Of a stretch of DNA of 64,000 nucleotides, positions 25,534 through 34,700 are shown piece after piece; positions within the stretch are counted from its first letter, which is position 1, and every line of letters starts with the position of its first letter. Position numbers and translations under genes: made by a program. This stretch comes from Legionella busanensis (GTDB taxonomy: Bacteria > Pseudomonadota > Gammaproteobacteria > Legionellales > Legionellaceae): contig NZ_UGOD01000008.1 of NCBI RefSeq assembly GCF_900461525.1, forward strand, positions 1 through 64,000. The letters are read 5' to 3'. The notes beneath the pieces are model-generated. The model did not search any database. It saw nothing but the letters and a program-made list of their open reading frames with translations, and was not told where the DNA came from.

Positions 25534-26832
25534 TCATGTTTTCCTTAGATAATAAGCATTTAAAGCATGCCACACTAAACCCAATAGAATTAAAATAAGG
25601 CCTGAGACCCAAACAGCCAAAGGAACCCAAAAAGCTAAAAACGAACAAGCAATTAAACCTATAGCGGCTATAATTTGAGGATACATTCGCTCTTCTTTAG
25701 GCAAATATAATGCCGCCAAATTGGTTATAAAATAGTAGATTAATACAGTAAAGGAACTGAATGACCAAGTTAATTCAACACTGCCTAATAGAGTAAAGCC
25801 AGCTATCAAGATACCAACACTCGCTATAGCAACAATTGGGGTATAATTTTTTCTAGAAACAAAGGCAAAAAATCTTGGTAAATCACCTCGACGTCCCATT
25901 GCTAATACTACTCTCGATAAACCTAAAATTAAGTTAAGCAAGACACTCAGCATGGCAGTACAAGCACCTAATGCGATTAATGTAGTAAGCCCAGGAATTC
26001 TCATAGCCCTGGCTGCCGTTTCAAGTGGCGTTGCTTGATATTTGGTTGTTAACCACAATTGATTGGCTCCAACAGAGCCTATAGCAACTAAAGCCACTAA
26101 AATATAAAACGATGCACTGATAATTAAAGTTAAGATAATTGCTTTAGGGATAGTATATTTGGGCTCTTTTACTTCTTCGCCTAAGGTTGCAATACGTCCA
26201 TACCCTGTATAAGCAACAAACATTAAGGCCGTTGCATAGAAAAAATTCCCTAAACCATCCTTAATTTGTGGGAAAAAAGGTGTAAATTGACGCCCTATAT
26301 TTTGGAATAAGTTAGGCAGGCCAGATAGAATAAAGATGAGCAGTGAAACCAGAGTGATAGAGACAATAAGCAAATTAGCTCTGTTAGAGCGCTTTATGCC
26401 ACTTAATACAATAAATGTTAAAGCGATGACTACCAAGCTGGCTAAAAAATTATTGGGACCGTTGTGAAAATTTATTAGGTGTAAAAAATAACCAGCAAAG
26501 CCTAAAGCAGCCGTTGCTGCCGAGGCAATTTTGGCGCATAAAAACATCCAACCGGCAGTAAATCCTAAAGAAGGATGAAGATAGCGGTAACCGTATTCAT
26601 AAGTACCGCCACTAACAGGATGATTTGCGGCAAGCTGTGCGCTTGATAATGCATTACATGTCGCAACCAATGCAGCAATCACAATCGCTAAAATAACCGA
26701 GGGGCCAGTAACACCGCTAGCTAAACCAATACTTACAAAGACGCCTGTCCCTAAGATAGAGCCTAATCCCATCATGGTGGCACTTAGCAGGTTAAGAACT
26801 CGCTCTAATTCTAAATGTTTCTTATTAGTCAT
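25534..26832 (-). CDS. APC-family amino acid permease
   Basis: The protein has 432 residues and about 12 transmembrane segments. Residues 16-35 contain GLGSILGTGVFVSIGLASG, the glycine-rich first helix typical of amino acid/polyamine/organocation permeases. Later segments keep the GGTYEYGYRYL and ATLGEEVKEPKYTIPKAI motifs of this family. It should import an amino acid or related cation across the inner membrane by proton coupling; the substrate cannot be told. It lies upstream of doxX in the same direction. Confidence 0.9.
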   Translation of the reverse strand: MTNKKHLELERVLNLLSATMMGLGSILGTGVFVSIGLASGVTGPSVILAIVIAALVATCNALSSAQLAANHPVSGGTYEYGYRYLHPSLGFTAGWMFLCAKIASAATAALGFAGYFLHLINFHNGPNNFLASLVVIALTFIVLSGIKRSNRANLLIVSITLVSLLIFILSGLPNLFQNIGRQFTPFFPQIKDGLGNFFYATALMFVAYTGYGRIATLGEEVKEPKYTIPKAIILTLIISASFYILVALVAIGSVGANQLWLTTKYQATPLETAARAMRIPGLTTLIALGACTAMLSVLLNLILGLSRVVLAMGRRGDLPRFFAFVSRKNYTPIVAIASVGILIAGFTLLGSVELTWSFSSFTVLIYYFITNLAALYLPKEERMYPQIIAAIGLIACSFLAFWVPLAVWVSGLILILLGLVWHALNAYYLRKT

Positions 26833-27003
26833 AAGTTATACTTGCACTTCCTATTCCTATTCCTATTAACCCACTTTATTGCATAATTAGCATAAGTTAT
26901 TTTTGCGGGGCTAAATATGTTTTTATTTAATTCGAGTTTCTGTTTATTTTAACAATAATAAGTATCTAAAATGTTAATGTGCTAAATTTAAAATAAATTT
27001 ATA

Positions 27004-28266
27004 TTATTTTACTTGAGCCCAAGGCAATTCTGCCCAGGAAGTTGTGTAACACGGGCTTTTCATTTCGCGCTTCATCGACCACTTCTTTTGAAAACCTTCT
27101 GCTGCAAGCCGAATAGTGCGGGTACCATATTTTTTATTGATGGATTCTATTAGCGTCATTATTTTTTCAGATTTAGCAATCATGGTGTCAGAAGGTTTAT
27201 GAAACAAATCCATTTGCATATGTGATTTAGGCGCGAGTTCTGCCAGCATAATGCCGCTTTTCTTATAGGGTATACCTTCTTTATAAAGACGCTTTAATGC
27301 TTGTTTAGCAAATGAGGTTATTTGTCTTATATCATCGGTTGGATTGACTAACCGAAAGCTGATTGCTTTGGAATAGGGCTTAAGGCTTTCGTCAAAACGA
27401 TTGGTGTAGAGAAAGACGGACATATAGTGTGCGACTAATTCTTGCTTGCGAAGTTTACCCCAGGCTGTTGCGCAATGATGACTTATTGCTTCCTCAATTG
27501 CTATCAAATTAGTTTGAGGTAAACCAAAAGAGCATGAGGCAACAAGGCTTTTTTTAGGTTCAATGGCTTCAAGAGAAAGACATGAAATACCTTGAAGCTC
27601 CATGACGGTGCGTTGTAAAACAATATTAAAGTTCGCTTTAATCCAGTGTGGATTTTGGCTAGCTAATTGATAGGCCGTTAGAATTCCAAACCCCTTTAAT
27701 TTTCTTTTCCCCTGTCTACCTATACCCCAAATATCACCAACTTCTATTTTTTCTAACCACTCGGTTTCGAAGCCTGAAATGTTAAAAACAGGCATGTTTA
27801 ATTTTTTCTTAGCCACAAAGTTCGCTACCTTTGCTAATGTTTTGGTATGCCCTATACCTATGGATGTTGGAATACCGGTATATTGTAAAATTTTTTGCTG
27901 AAGGGTTAGGCAAAATGTATTAATGTCTTTTTTTGTAAGTGTCGATAAATCAAGAAATGCTTCATCAATGGAATATACCTCAACTTCATCCCAAGCTTCT
28001 TCAATGACTCGCATAACGCGTGCTGACAAATCGCCGTACAAGGTATAATTCGACGAAAAAATCGTGACATCATATAAATCACATAGTTCTTTTACTTTAA
28101 AATAGGGCGCGCCCATTTTAATGCCAAGTGTTTTTGCTTCATTAGAGCGTGCGACAACGCACCCATCATTATTCGATAAAATGACAACAGGCTTTGTTCT
28201 TAAGTCAGGCCGAAAGAGACGCTCACAGGATGCATAAAAATTATTGCAGTCAATTAAGGCAAACAT
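27004..28266 (-). CDS. umuC: UmuC, catalytic subunit of DNA polymerase V
   Basis: The protein has 420 residues from the ATG at 28264-28266, two bases after the umuD stop, so translation is probably coupled. MFALIDCNNFYASCERLF provides the first catalytic Asp (Asp6) and the steric tyrosine region. YSIDEAFLDL near residue 100 provides the second Asp-Glu pair. The helix-hairpin-helix and little-finger regions follow (VGDIWGIGRQGKRKL), and the length matches E. coli UmuC (422). Pol V copies damaged DNA with low fidelity. Plasmid umuDC/mucAB/rumAB operons are well known. Confidence 0.96.
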   Translation of the reverse strand: MFALIDCNNFYASCERLFRPDLRTKPVVILSNNDGCVVARSNEAKTLGIKMGAPYFKVKELCDLYDVTIFSSNYTLYGDLSARVMRVIEEAWDEVEVYSIDEAFLDLSTLTKKDINTFCLTLQQKILQYTGIPTSIGIGHTKTLAKVANFVAKKKLNMPVFNISGFETEWLEKIEVGDIWGIGRQGKRKLKGFGILTAYQLASQNPHWIKANFNIVLQRTVMELQGISCLSLEAIEPKKSLVASCSFGLPQTNLIAIEEAISHHCATAWGKLRKQELVAHYMSVFLYTNRFDESLKPYSKAISFRLVNPTDDIRQITSFAKQALKRLYKEGIPYKKSGIMLAELAPKSHMQMDLFHKPSDTMIAKSEKIMTLIESINKKYGTRTIRLAAEGFQKKWSMKREMKSPCYTTSWAELPWAQVK

Positions 28267-28268
28267 TG

Positions 28269-28748
28269 TTAGGAGGCCTGATGAATAATATGAGTAACGA
28301 CTCCCCAAATAACGAGCTCTACCTCTTCGGTAATGTCAATCGGTGAGTAAGTCTTATTAGCAGGCATTAAGCGAACTGAGCCCTCTTTTCGAAATAAACG
28401 TTTAACGGTTAATTCACCATTGATAGCCGCAATCACAATTTTATCATGCGCTGCCTCAACACTTCGGTCAACAATGAGTAAATCGCCGTTATGGATACCT
28501 GCATCACGCATCGAATCACCTTGGGCTCTCACCATAAAGGTAGCTGCGGGATGCTTGATTAAATACTCATTTAAATCAAGCGTTAATTCGAGATAATCAT
28601 CAGCAGGCGAAGGGAAACCGGCAGCAACTTTACTCCCATAAAGTGGAAAACGCTGCACCGATGTAGCATGAGTAGTATCAAACTTAGCAATAATGGTGGC
28701 TTTTGTTAAAGGTTCTTTATTCTTTTTTATTGTTATTAAGGCGTCCAT
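28269..28748 (-). CDS. umuD: UmuD, self-cleaving subunit of DNA polymerase V
   Basis: The protein has 159 residues, about 20 longer at the N-terminus than E. coli UmuD. The self-cleavage site is VAAG-FPSPADDY (Ala43-Gly44). Ser79 in GDSM and Lys116 in ELTVKRL form the catalytic dyad of the S24 peptidase family. Cleavage yields UmuD', which activates UmuC. I see no CTGT-N8-ACAG LexA box upstream. Since L. pneumophila is reported to lack LexA, its control may differ from that in E. coli. Confidence 0.95.
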   Translation of the reverse strand: MDALITIKKNKEPLTKATIIAKFDTTHATSVQRFPLYGSKVAAGFPSPADDYLELTLDLNEYLIKHPAATFMVRAQGDSMRDAGIHNGDLLIVDRSVEAAHDKIVIAAINGELTVKRLFRKEGSVRLMPANKTYSPIDITEEVELVIWGVVTHIIHQAS

Positions 28749-29055
28749 AGCCGCTCTTTAAAATGAACACGTCTATTGAGTGTAGGCATAACCTTATTTT
28801 TTGTAAATGTATAACTTCTAAACGCTTATCGCCTCCCTTGTCCTTTGTCGATATCATGGCTACTTATAAATAGTTTATTTTTAACTTTATTTAACTGACC
28901 TTTGTGAGATTCTTAAGAATGTACTTTTTTGTAAGGAATTTATTTAAGGGAGGGCGATGTGTTGCCCTAAAAAATCCATGCGTAAAAGATAAACTGGCAA
29001 AGTATTTCTATAATAAAATAAGGAAAATAAAACAAATATTGATTTAAGGAAAAAT
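28749..29055. other. Intergenic region, 307 bp, divergent promoters
   Basis: It separates umuDC (minus) from the small gene at 29056 (plus). The only clear structure is a perfect 12-bp palindrome ATTCTTAAGAAT at 28909-28920, a possible operator. I see no gene. Confidence 0.5.
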
Positions 29056-29250
29056 ATGAATACCTACTATGTCTATCGAGTCAACTTTCAGCCTGAACCA
29101 ATCATTCAAGGCAAAATTGAAAAATTTGATGAAGAAGAGGAAGCTAAACAATATATAAATAAGAACAAATCCTCATACCAAGGATCTAAATGGCTGATAA
29201 TAAGACAAGTTTCTTCTTCTGAATCCTATGAACTCCAAGAACTTATTTAA
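29056..29250 (+). CDS. Small hypothetical protein, 64 residues
   Basis: It starts at an ATG after an AAGGAAAA ribosome-binding site (29047-29054). The sequence is acidic in the middle (KFDEEEEAKQYINKNK) and looks like a compact alpha/beta domain without membrane segments. The next gene starts 25 bp downstream on the same strand, so the two are probably cotranscribed. I recognise no family. Confidence 0.6.
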   Translation: MNTYYVYRVNFQPEPIIQGKIEKFDEEEEAKQYINKNKSSYQGSKWLIIRQVSSSESYELQELI

Positions 29251-29275
29251 AACTTGCCTTAGGTAAGGATAAAAA

Positions 29276-30274
29276 ATGAACGTGATTCAATTTTTGAATA
29301 GTAAATGGGTTTTTATCATTTTGGTTTTAATTGCTATTTGTCTTATATACGCTTTTACGTCTATCAATGAAACTAATACACTAAATCAGGCTACATTCTA
29401 TAGCTCAATAGGTTATGCGCTTGGATATAGTACAATGGCAGTAATATTCTTTTGGGCAATTCCATTCTGGATATTAGGATGGTTGGCATCATTGCTAACA
29501 AAAAAATTTAGAGTAGGCTGGGCAACTAGTAAAAATGGAATCATGGTTGGATATATTTTAGTACTCGTATTTTTATTGATATCAACTATGGAAACTAAAC
29601 GCAAAACAAATCAAGATATTGATTATCTATCTAGCATAGCTAAAGGTACAGCTGTAATGGAAGATAAAAAACAACCAGAAAATCATTCATCAACTGACTC
29701 TCAAAATTTAATTAATAAAATAGCGACTAGTTATAAAAAAGTTTATCAAAGAAACTATAACTCAATACAGAAAATGAATGATGATTATCAATCATTAGAA
29801 TCTAGACTAGAAAAATCGTTCATTCCAGATAAATTAATCACAATTACTCAAATAAACAATGCAAGACTAGTTTTATCGGATTTCAGAAAATATATTAATG
29901 AACGCAATTCAATAAATGCGAGTTTTCAGTCTCAAATAGAAAATGAGCTAAAAAATTCTGGTATTAACAACGAATCTTTCTGGAAGGAATACGATTCCGG
30001 CAAAGCCAAATCTGAAGAACAATCTAAAGAATTAAATGAAATAAATATGGAATTAATCGAAACGCTATCATCTTTACTAGATTTAATTCAAAATAACCTA
30101 GGTCATTTTTCAGTAGCAAATAATGTTTTTACTTTTGATGATTATGTAGCACAAAGTGAATACGAACAATTGAGTAAGAAATTAAGTGAACTCGCAGAGA
30201 AAGAACAGGCAATAACAAAAAACATTGAGAATAGAAGAGGTGAAATCGAGAAATTTTTTCAAGATCTCAAATGA
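29276..30274 (+). CDS. Membrane protein with long cytoplasmic coiled coil
   Basis: The protein has 332 residues. Three transmembrane helices fall at about 11-28, 40-70 and 87-103. The remaining ~230 residues are strongly helical, charged and coiled-coil-like (EQLSKKLSELAEKEQAITKN near the end). No family is recognised. It follows the small gene at 29056 and precedes a repressor gene, all on the plus strand. It could sense or scaffold at the membrane, but that is speculation. Confidence 0.65.
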   Translation: MNVIQFLNSKWVFIILVLIAICLIYAFTSINETNTLNQATFYSSIGYALGYSTMAVIFFWAIPFWILGWLASLLTKKFRVGWATSKNGIMVGYILVLVFLLISTMETKRKTNQDIDYLSSIAKGTAVMEDKKQPENHSSTDSQNLINKIATSYKKVYQRNYNSIQKMNDDYQSLESRLEKSFIPDKLITITQINNARLVLSDFRKYINERNSINASFQSQIENELKNSGINNESFWKEYDSGKAKSEEQSKELNEINMELIETLSSLLDLIQNNLGHFSVANNVFTFDDYVAQSEYEQLSKKLSELAEKEQAITKNIENRRGEIEKFFQDLK

Positions 30275-30344
30275 CGAACTTGTAAGTTGTTAGTGCTTAA
30301 GACCATAAATACAGTTTGAACTCTGACTTTAGAGTGATTCGATA

Positions 30345-30968
30345 ATGAGCAATACACTAGCTAAAAACTTACACGCGCTAATGATGAAGCAGGGTCTAAA
30401 TACATTAACGCTTTCTAAGGAGTCTAAGATTCCTCAACCCACCTTACACCATCTTTTATCAGGTAAAACTAAAAAACCAAGAAGTGAGCTTCTACAAAAG
30501 TTAGCTCAATTTTTTGATATCTCAATTCCAACCCTATTAGAAATAGAGCTAGCCAATCAGCCTACAAGTTCTGTTAGGAAATTTCCCATTTTAAACTGGA
30601 ATCAAAATACATTGAACTTTTCTAAGCAAGCAGAAATAGACAATGAATTTATACTTGGTTCGTATCCTGAAGAAAGTTTTGCCTTCTTTATTCATAAACG
30701 AATTTGTCATAGCCTTTGGCCTAATCAAAGTTTAGCTATCATTGCGCCAAGTAGAACGCCTGAAGAATCGCAGTGCGGGTTAGTTTACTTTAATAAGTAT
30801 GGCCTTATCCTTAATAAAATCTACAAAGAGCAGGGTGATTTCTTTATTAAATATCAAAACGCAACTGAAGACCTTTTGTTGCTAAAAATTGATTTAGACA
30901 GTGTGAAATGGTTTGGACAGCTCATTGAATTAAGATTAATGGGGCAAGCGCTAACTGAATACTTATAA
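30345..30968 (+). CDS. XRE-family regulator with degenerate S24-like C-terminus
   Basis: The protein has 207 residues. Residues about 5-65 form a Cro/CI-type helix-turn-helix (NTLTLSKESKIPQPTLHHLL). The C-terminal ~120 residues have the strand pattern of LexA/CI dimerisation domains, but where GDSM would be expected the sequence reads HSLWPNQSL, so the catalytic serine is absent and self-cleavage is not expected. It resembles the repressor at 59409 in layout. Targets are unknown; it could regulate umuDC or the cargo genes around it. Confidence 0.75.
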   Translation: MSNTLAKNLHALMMKQGLNTLTLSKESKIPQPTLHHLLSGKTKKPRSELLQKLAQFFDISIPTLLEIELANQPTSSVRKFPILNWNQNTLNFSKQAEIDNEFILGSYPEESFAFFIHKRICHSLWPNQSLAIIAPSRTPEESQCGLVYFNKYGLILNKIYKEQGDFFIKYQNATEDLLLLKIDLDSVKWFGQLIELRLMGQALTEYL

Positions 30969-31041
30969 TTCATCATGAATTCAACTACTGATGTACCTTA
31001 ATTTTAAAAACTATTCCAATAAGGAAGGACAAAGGTGGCCG

Positions 31042-31653
31042 ATGGCAAATACTTATGAGACAACTATTTTTAACCAACAGGAATTTTACAACTATAAATT
31101 TTCAGATTTAACATTAGAAAAAACAGAGCTTGAAAATAAAGTATTTGAGAATTGTAAGTTTGAAAAATCTAATTTTAGTGAAGCCAAATTCACAAGCTGC
31201 AAATTTGTCGATTGTGAGTTTGTATCCTGCAATTTAAGTGCAATCGAGCTCAATAATACCTCCTTTAGTGAAACACTCTTTGCAGACTGTAAATTAATGG
31301 GAATCAATTGGACAAAAGTGAAGTGGCCACTGATTAAATTAACAAGCCCAATTCAGTTTTATCGCTCAAACATTAGTTATTCAAGTTTTTATGGGCTTGA
31401 TTTAAAAGAAATCATTATTGAAGAGTGTATTGCGCACGATGTGGATTTTAGAGAAGGCAATTTTTCTAATGGGAATTTTACCCTAACTGATTTTGAGAAT
31501 AGTCTTTTTATGCATACTAAATTGCATGCTGCATCCTTTATCGAAGCAATAAATTATTCTATTAATCCCATTGATAATGATATTCGCAAAGGAAAATTCT
31601 CAGTACCTGAGGTGTTAAATTTACTGCATGCTTTTCAAATTGAAATTGAATAG
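31042..31653 (+). CDS. Pentapeptide-repeat protein
   Basis: The protein has 203 residues from the ATG at 31042, preceded by AAAGGTGG; an ATG at 30991 would add 17 residues. Residues ~20-95 follow the A(D/N)LxF pentapeptide pattern with F or L at the centre and many Cys (ENCKFEKSNFSEAKFTSCKF). A second block comes later (VDFREGNFSNGNFTLTDF), and the ending (FSVPEVLNLLHAF) is seen in many such proteins. The fold is a right-handed quadrilateral beta-helix. Qnr proteins have a similar size and protect gyrase, but nothing here proves that role. Confidence 0.82.
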   Translation: MANTYETTIFNQQEFYNYKFSDLTLEKTELENKVFENCKFEKSNFSEAKFTSCKFVDCEFVSCNLSAIELNNTSFSETLFADCKLMGINWTKVKWPLIKLTSPIQFYRSNISYSSFYGLDLKEIIIEECIAHDVDFREGNFSNGNFTLTDFENSLFMHTKLHAASFIEAINYSINPIDNDIRKGKFSVPEVLNLLHAFQIEIE

Positions 31654-31752
31654 GAAAGCTAAAAGAATTGTGTTTTTTACCCATATACCCTGACTCAAGC
31701 TTCACTAGTTTGAAGTTGTTACGCTCCGTGCGGATATGAGGGTTTTCAAAGT

Positions 31753-32487
31753 TTATTTTGATAAAGAGCCATTTGTTTTTACTTCATGGTTGGTAATGTA
31801 AGGATTAGGATAGCCTTCTATTTTAGCAACCGCTTCGGCCCACCATTTTTCATTTGTACTGGGTGGAAATTGTTTATCCCAGACGATAAAAAGATTTCGT
31901 TGTGCTTCACTTAGCTCAATACCGTACTTATAGGCCATGAAAAGATTCGCACGTGCCACAATACCTTTTGCGTAATCTGCAGGCTCTACCCGCCTTGACT
32001 TTTTATCGATAGTAATAGGGCAGCCATAAAAGGAAGTATGATTCTCTAACATACTGTAACGAAAATTAGAGCGGGCACTATTTACAAGTCCTACTGCAGG
32101 CCATAAATTATAAAGCTCACCTTCAGCTTGCCTAAATTGCTTGTCAATTTTTTCGCAGCACTTCCTGCCTTTATATCTTTTTCCATTTTTCTTAATACAA
32201 AGGGGCTCTCGCCAACAAGCAAAATGGTTACCGAAGTTCTCAGCGGGCATCATATGCTCCCATTCCACCACATGAGCGCGACGAATTCCGGATGCTGACT
32301 GCATATTACAGCTTGCCAAATCAACCCTTAAGCGCGCATCAAATTTGCAGCGACAGTATAAGGTTTCACGTTGGAATGCAAAAATAATTCGTGCTTGTTT
32401 TTTGGCTTGAGTAAAGGTTTTAGGGGGTAGTGCCAATACAGAAGATGAAAGCATTAAAATGGCAGTTAAGCGGAATAAAAGAGTCAT
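31753..32487 (-). CDS. Secreted endonuclease I (EndA/Vvn family)
   Basis: The protein has 244 residues. Residues 1-19 form a Sec signal peptide (LFRLTAILMLSSSVLA). The catalytic core contains VEWEHMMPAENFG with His78 as general base, and GELYNLWPAVGLVNSARSN with the metal-binding Asn, both hallmarks of bacterial endonuclease I. Eight or more cysteines suggest a disulfide-stabilised periplasmic or secreted enzyme. It degrades DNA nonspecifically; on a conjugative plasmid it may reduce uptake of other DNA. The AT-rich gap after it holds nothing clear. Confidence 0.92.
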   Translation of the reverse strand: MTLLFRLTAILMLSSSVLALPPKTFTQAKKQARIIFAFQRETLYCRCKFDARLRVDLASCNMQSASGIRRAHVVEWEHMMPAENFGNHFACWREPLCIKKNGKRYKGRKCCEKIDKQFRQAEGELYNLWPAVGLVNSARSNFRYSMLENHTSFYGCPITIDKKSRRVEPADYAKGIVARANLFMAYKYGIELSEAQRNLFIVWDKQFPPSTNEKWWAEAVAKIEGYPNPYITNHEVKTNGSLSK

Positions 32488-32709
32488 TCAAGTAAACCAG
32501 TTGTTATCGAGAAAATATTATTTTTATAGTTAGGTTATAACTATTATTAAAGTTAACTAACCGCCAATAATTTAACATACGTCTAAAAGGTTAATAAGCA
32601 ATATAGAAATTAATTAATTATTTTCTATTAAAATGTATTTATTGGGAGTAGTAATTTTCTAGGAGCTAAACATAGTAGTTATAATGATAACTTTACCTAG
32701 GTCATTATT

Positions 32710-33240
32710 ATGCCAAAGCTATATACTATAGGTCATTCTTCGCATTCTTTTGAAGAATTTTATGCTCTTTTAAAATCCTATGCGATTACCCATTTAGTTG
32801 ATGTACGCGCTTTTCCTAAATCGCGTCATGTACCCTGGTTTAATGAAAAAGAACTAGATGCCGCATTACGCGAAGTGAATATTTCCTATCTTCATATAAC
32901 AGCGCTTGGAGGCAGACGCCGAACTAATAGAGATTCTATTAATTTAGGATGGCGCAATACAAGCTTTCGGGGATATGCAGATTACATGCAAACGTCTGAG
33001 TTCTATGCAGGGCTTAAAAAGTTAAATCAACTATTAGGAGGAAAAAGGCGAGTTGTAATTATGTGTGCCGAAGCATTACCTTGGCGATGTCATCGCTCTC
33101 TTATTGCTGATGCCGAAATAGTTCGCGGTATTACCGTTTTTGACATCTTAAGTCGCACATCTGCTCGTGAGCATACCTTAACTTCCTTCGCAAAAGTAGA
33201 TCGCTCAAAAAGACCCATAAAAATCACTTATCCTAGATAA
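32710..33240 (+). CDS. DUF488 family protein
   Basis: The protein has 176 residues. It starts LYTIGHSSHSFEEFYALL and continues with HLVDVRAFPKSRHVPWFN and CAEALPWRCHRSLIAD, the three conserved blocks of DUF488. The conserved Cys (MCAE) and Cys-His pair (WRCHR) are all present, so the protein looks intact. The biochemical function of the family is not established. A TATAAT-like box precedes it at about 32681. It stands alone, convergent with a minus-strand gene. Confidence 0.92.
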   Translation: MPKLYTIGHSSHSFEEFYALLKSYAITHLVDVRAFPKSRHVPWFNEKELDAALREVNISYLHITALGGRRRTNRDSINLGWRNTSFRGYADYMQTSEFYAGLKKLNQLLGGKRRVVIMCAEALPWRCHRSLIADAEIVRGITVFDILSRTSAREHTLTSFAKVDRSKRPIKITYPR

Positions 33241-33416
33241 AGATAACCTTAATTTCATTGAGGTAACAGAAAATGAGGGTCTCATGAAGGATTGTTGCAG
33301 CCTTTCAAAATCAATTTCTTCTATTAAGAATAGATTCGTATGTGCTATCTATAAATTAATTTTTATTTAATTCTACCTCTTTGACCTTTTTGAATAATAT
33401 GAATGATTAAATTTTT

Positions 33417-34211
33417 CTATAGAAATTTTCTAAATTCATTAACAACCAGATGAATATATGAATATATATAACTCAATATATCTGGAATTACCTCACCTTT
33501 ATCTTCAAATCTAATTACTAAGTGAGCTTTTAAATTCAGATCAAAATTTGTAAGTTCAATAGGTTTATTTGTGCGATATTCCATAATCAGACCAGGTTGG
33601 ATGCCATGGAAAATAACTTTAGGAGGGCAATTCATAGCAGCATCTTCTGGTGTTGCAAATTTTACTTGAATATTTTTTTCAAGTTCTGCTGGAGTCATCT
33701 CCGCAGAAATAGAACTGCGATGTTTATCGATATTACTTAACAAACTTAAAATTGCCAAAGGATCATTTTCTGGCTCCCCTATAACACCAGGATTTTTTCT
33801 TTGAAATGGCTGGATGTTTCTCATTATATTAACTACTTCAGGGGTAAAATTAAAATTTAGAATTCTAAGCTTTGAATTAAATTTATCTTCATCAGTAAAT
33901 ATAGGAAAATAAATGGTACTAGTTTTCTCTGGAGGATCACATTTAATTTTTGCTAAAGCAAAAGCAAGTATGTCGAGAGAGCTACGCATATTATGAATAC
34001 ACTCCCCAGACTTAAAGCCGAAAGAGGATAAACTAGATGTATCTAATTCTTCTCTATAGATATTATAGCCAAACTGGTTTTCTCTATACTCGATTTTAAA
34101 TTTTATTGGATTTTGCTCTAGCCACCTAACAATATCTTTCTCAAGCTCAAATATTTGCTCTTTAGCTCGATTTAAGCGCTTTTCTATCGGATCTATAAAC
34201 TGTACTCTCAT
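33417..34211 (-). CDS. Conserved hypothetical protein, 264 residues
   Basis: The start is the ATG at 34209-34211, which follows GAGGTCCTT; a more upstream ATG (34253) is less likely. The pattern is a basic coiled N-terminus, then GECIHNMRSSLDILAFALA, a YFPIF block, QPFQRKNP and SNIDKHR, then beta-strands. I know this HxxR...QPF...DKHR arrangement from uncharacterised bacterial proteins, some near defence or mobile genes, but cannot name a function. It diverges from the HigBA-type pair; the shared intergenic region is only ~120 bp. Confidence 0.7.
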   Translation of the reverse strand: MRVQFIDPIEKRLNRAKEQIFELEKDIVRWLEQNPIKFKIEYRENQFGYNIYREELDTSSLSSFGFKSGECIHNMRSSLDILAFALAKIKCDPPEKTSTIYFPIFTDEDKFNSKLRILNFNFTPEVVNIMRNIQPFQRKNPGVIGEPENDPLAILSLLSNIDKHRSSISAEMTPAELEKNIQVKFATPEDAAMNCPPKVIFHGIQPGLIMEYRTNKPIELTNFDLNLKAHLVIRFEDKGEVIPDILSYIYSYIHLVVNEFRKFL

Positions 34212-34270
34212 AAGGACCTCGCCGAAAGTTAGAGAAAGTACTAACAACATCATTAAGTATAATACTAATC

Positions 34271-34299
34271 TTGAATTATAGAACTAGGTTCTATATAAT
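34271..34299 (+). promoter_or_regulatory. Promoter with embedded operator for the toxin-antitoxin pair
   Basis: TTGAAT (34271-34276) and TATAAT (34294-34299) are separated by exactly 17 bp. The spacer contains the perfect palindrome TAGAAC-TAG-GTTCTA (34279-34293). An operator inside the promoter fits autoregulation by the antitoxin at 34693. The toxin start codon follows 30 bp downstream. Confidence 0.75.
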
Positions 34300-34328
34300 T
34301 AGAATAATGAACTTAATTTGAGTATATT

Positions 34329-34700
34329 TTGCGAATTTTTAAAAATAAATGGTTTAATAAATTTGCCAAAAAAGAAAAGATTAGCGATAAAAAGTTATGT
34401 GAAATTGTTAAAAACCTTGAGAAAGGGCTTATTGATGTCGATTATGGAGGTGGCGTAATAAAACAACGTCTAGCTAGGCTTAACCAGGGTAAGTCGAGCG
34501 GTTATCGTTGTATAATATTATTTCGCTTTAATGAAAAGACTTTTTTTGTTTACGGGTTCCCTAAAAATGAACGTGACAATATTAGTTTAGATGAGGAAAG
34601 AGCATTTAAGGACCTATCTGAGCAGATGTTTAATTTTACGGATAAAGAAATAGATAAACTAATAAATACAGGTACACTTATCGAGGTAAATTATGCCTAG
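34329..34700 (+). CDS. RelE/HigB-type toxin
   Basis: The protein has 123 residues. MRIFKNKWFNKFAKKEKISD, then LCEIVKNLEKG, then GGGVIKQRLARLNQGKSSGY and ILFRFNEKTFFVYGFPKNER form the helix-helix-strand order and basic catalytic surface of HigB/RelE mRNA-cleaving toxins. The only usable start is TTG (34329-34331), since a stop lies five codons upstream in frame. The antitoxin gene overlaps its last 8 bp, the toxin-first order of higBA. A weak start codon is plausible for a toxin. Confidence 0.85.
   Translation: MRIFKNKWFNKFAKKEKISDKKLCEIVKNLEKGLIDVDYGGGVIKQRLARLNQGKSSGYRCIILFRFNEKTFFVYGFPKNERDNISLDEERAFKDLSEQMFNFTDKEIDKLINTGTLIEVNYA

Noticed and set aside
28749-28860. Possible LexA operator upstream of umuD
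   Set aside because: No CTGT-N8-ACAG or close variant was found by eye. Only an unrelated 12-bp palindrome exists further upstream.
31042-31653. Calling the pentapeptide protein a Qnr quinolone-resistance protein
   Set aside because: Size and repeats are similar, but pentapeptide proteins are diverse and no Qnr-specific loop or motif could be recognised.
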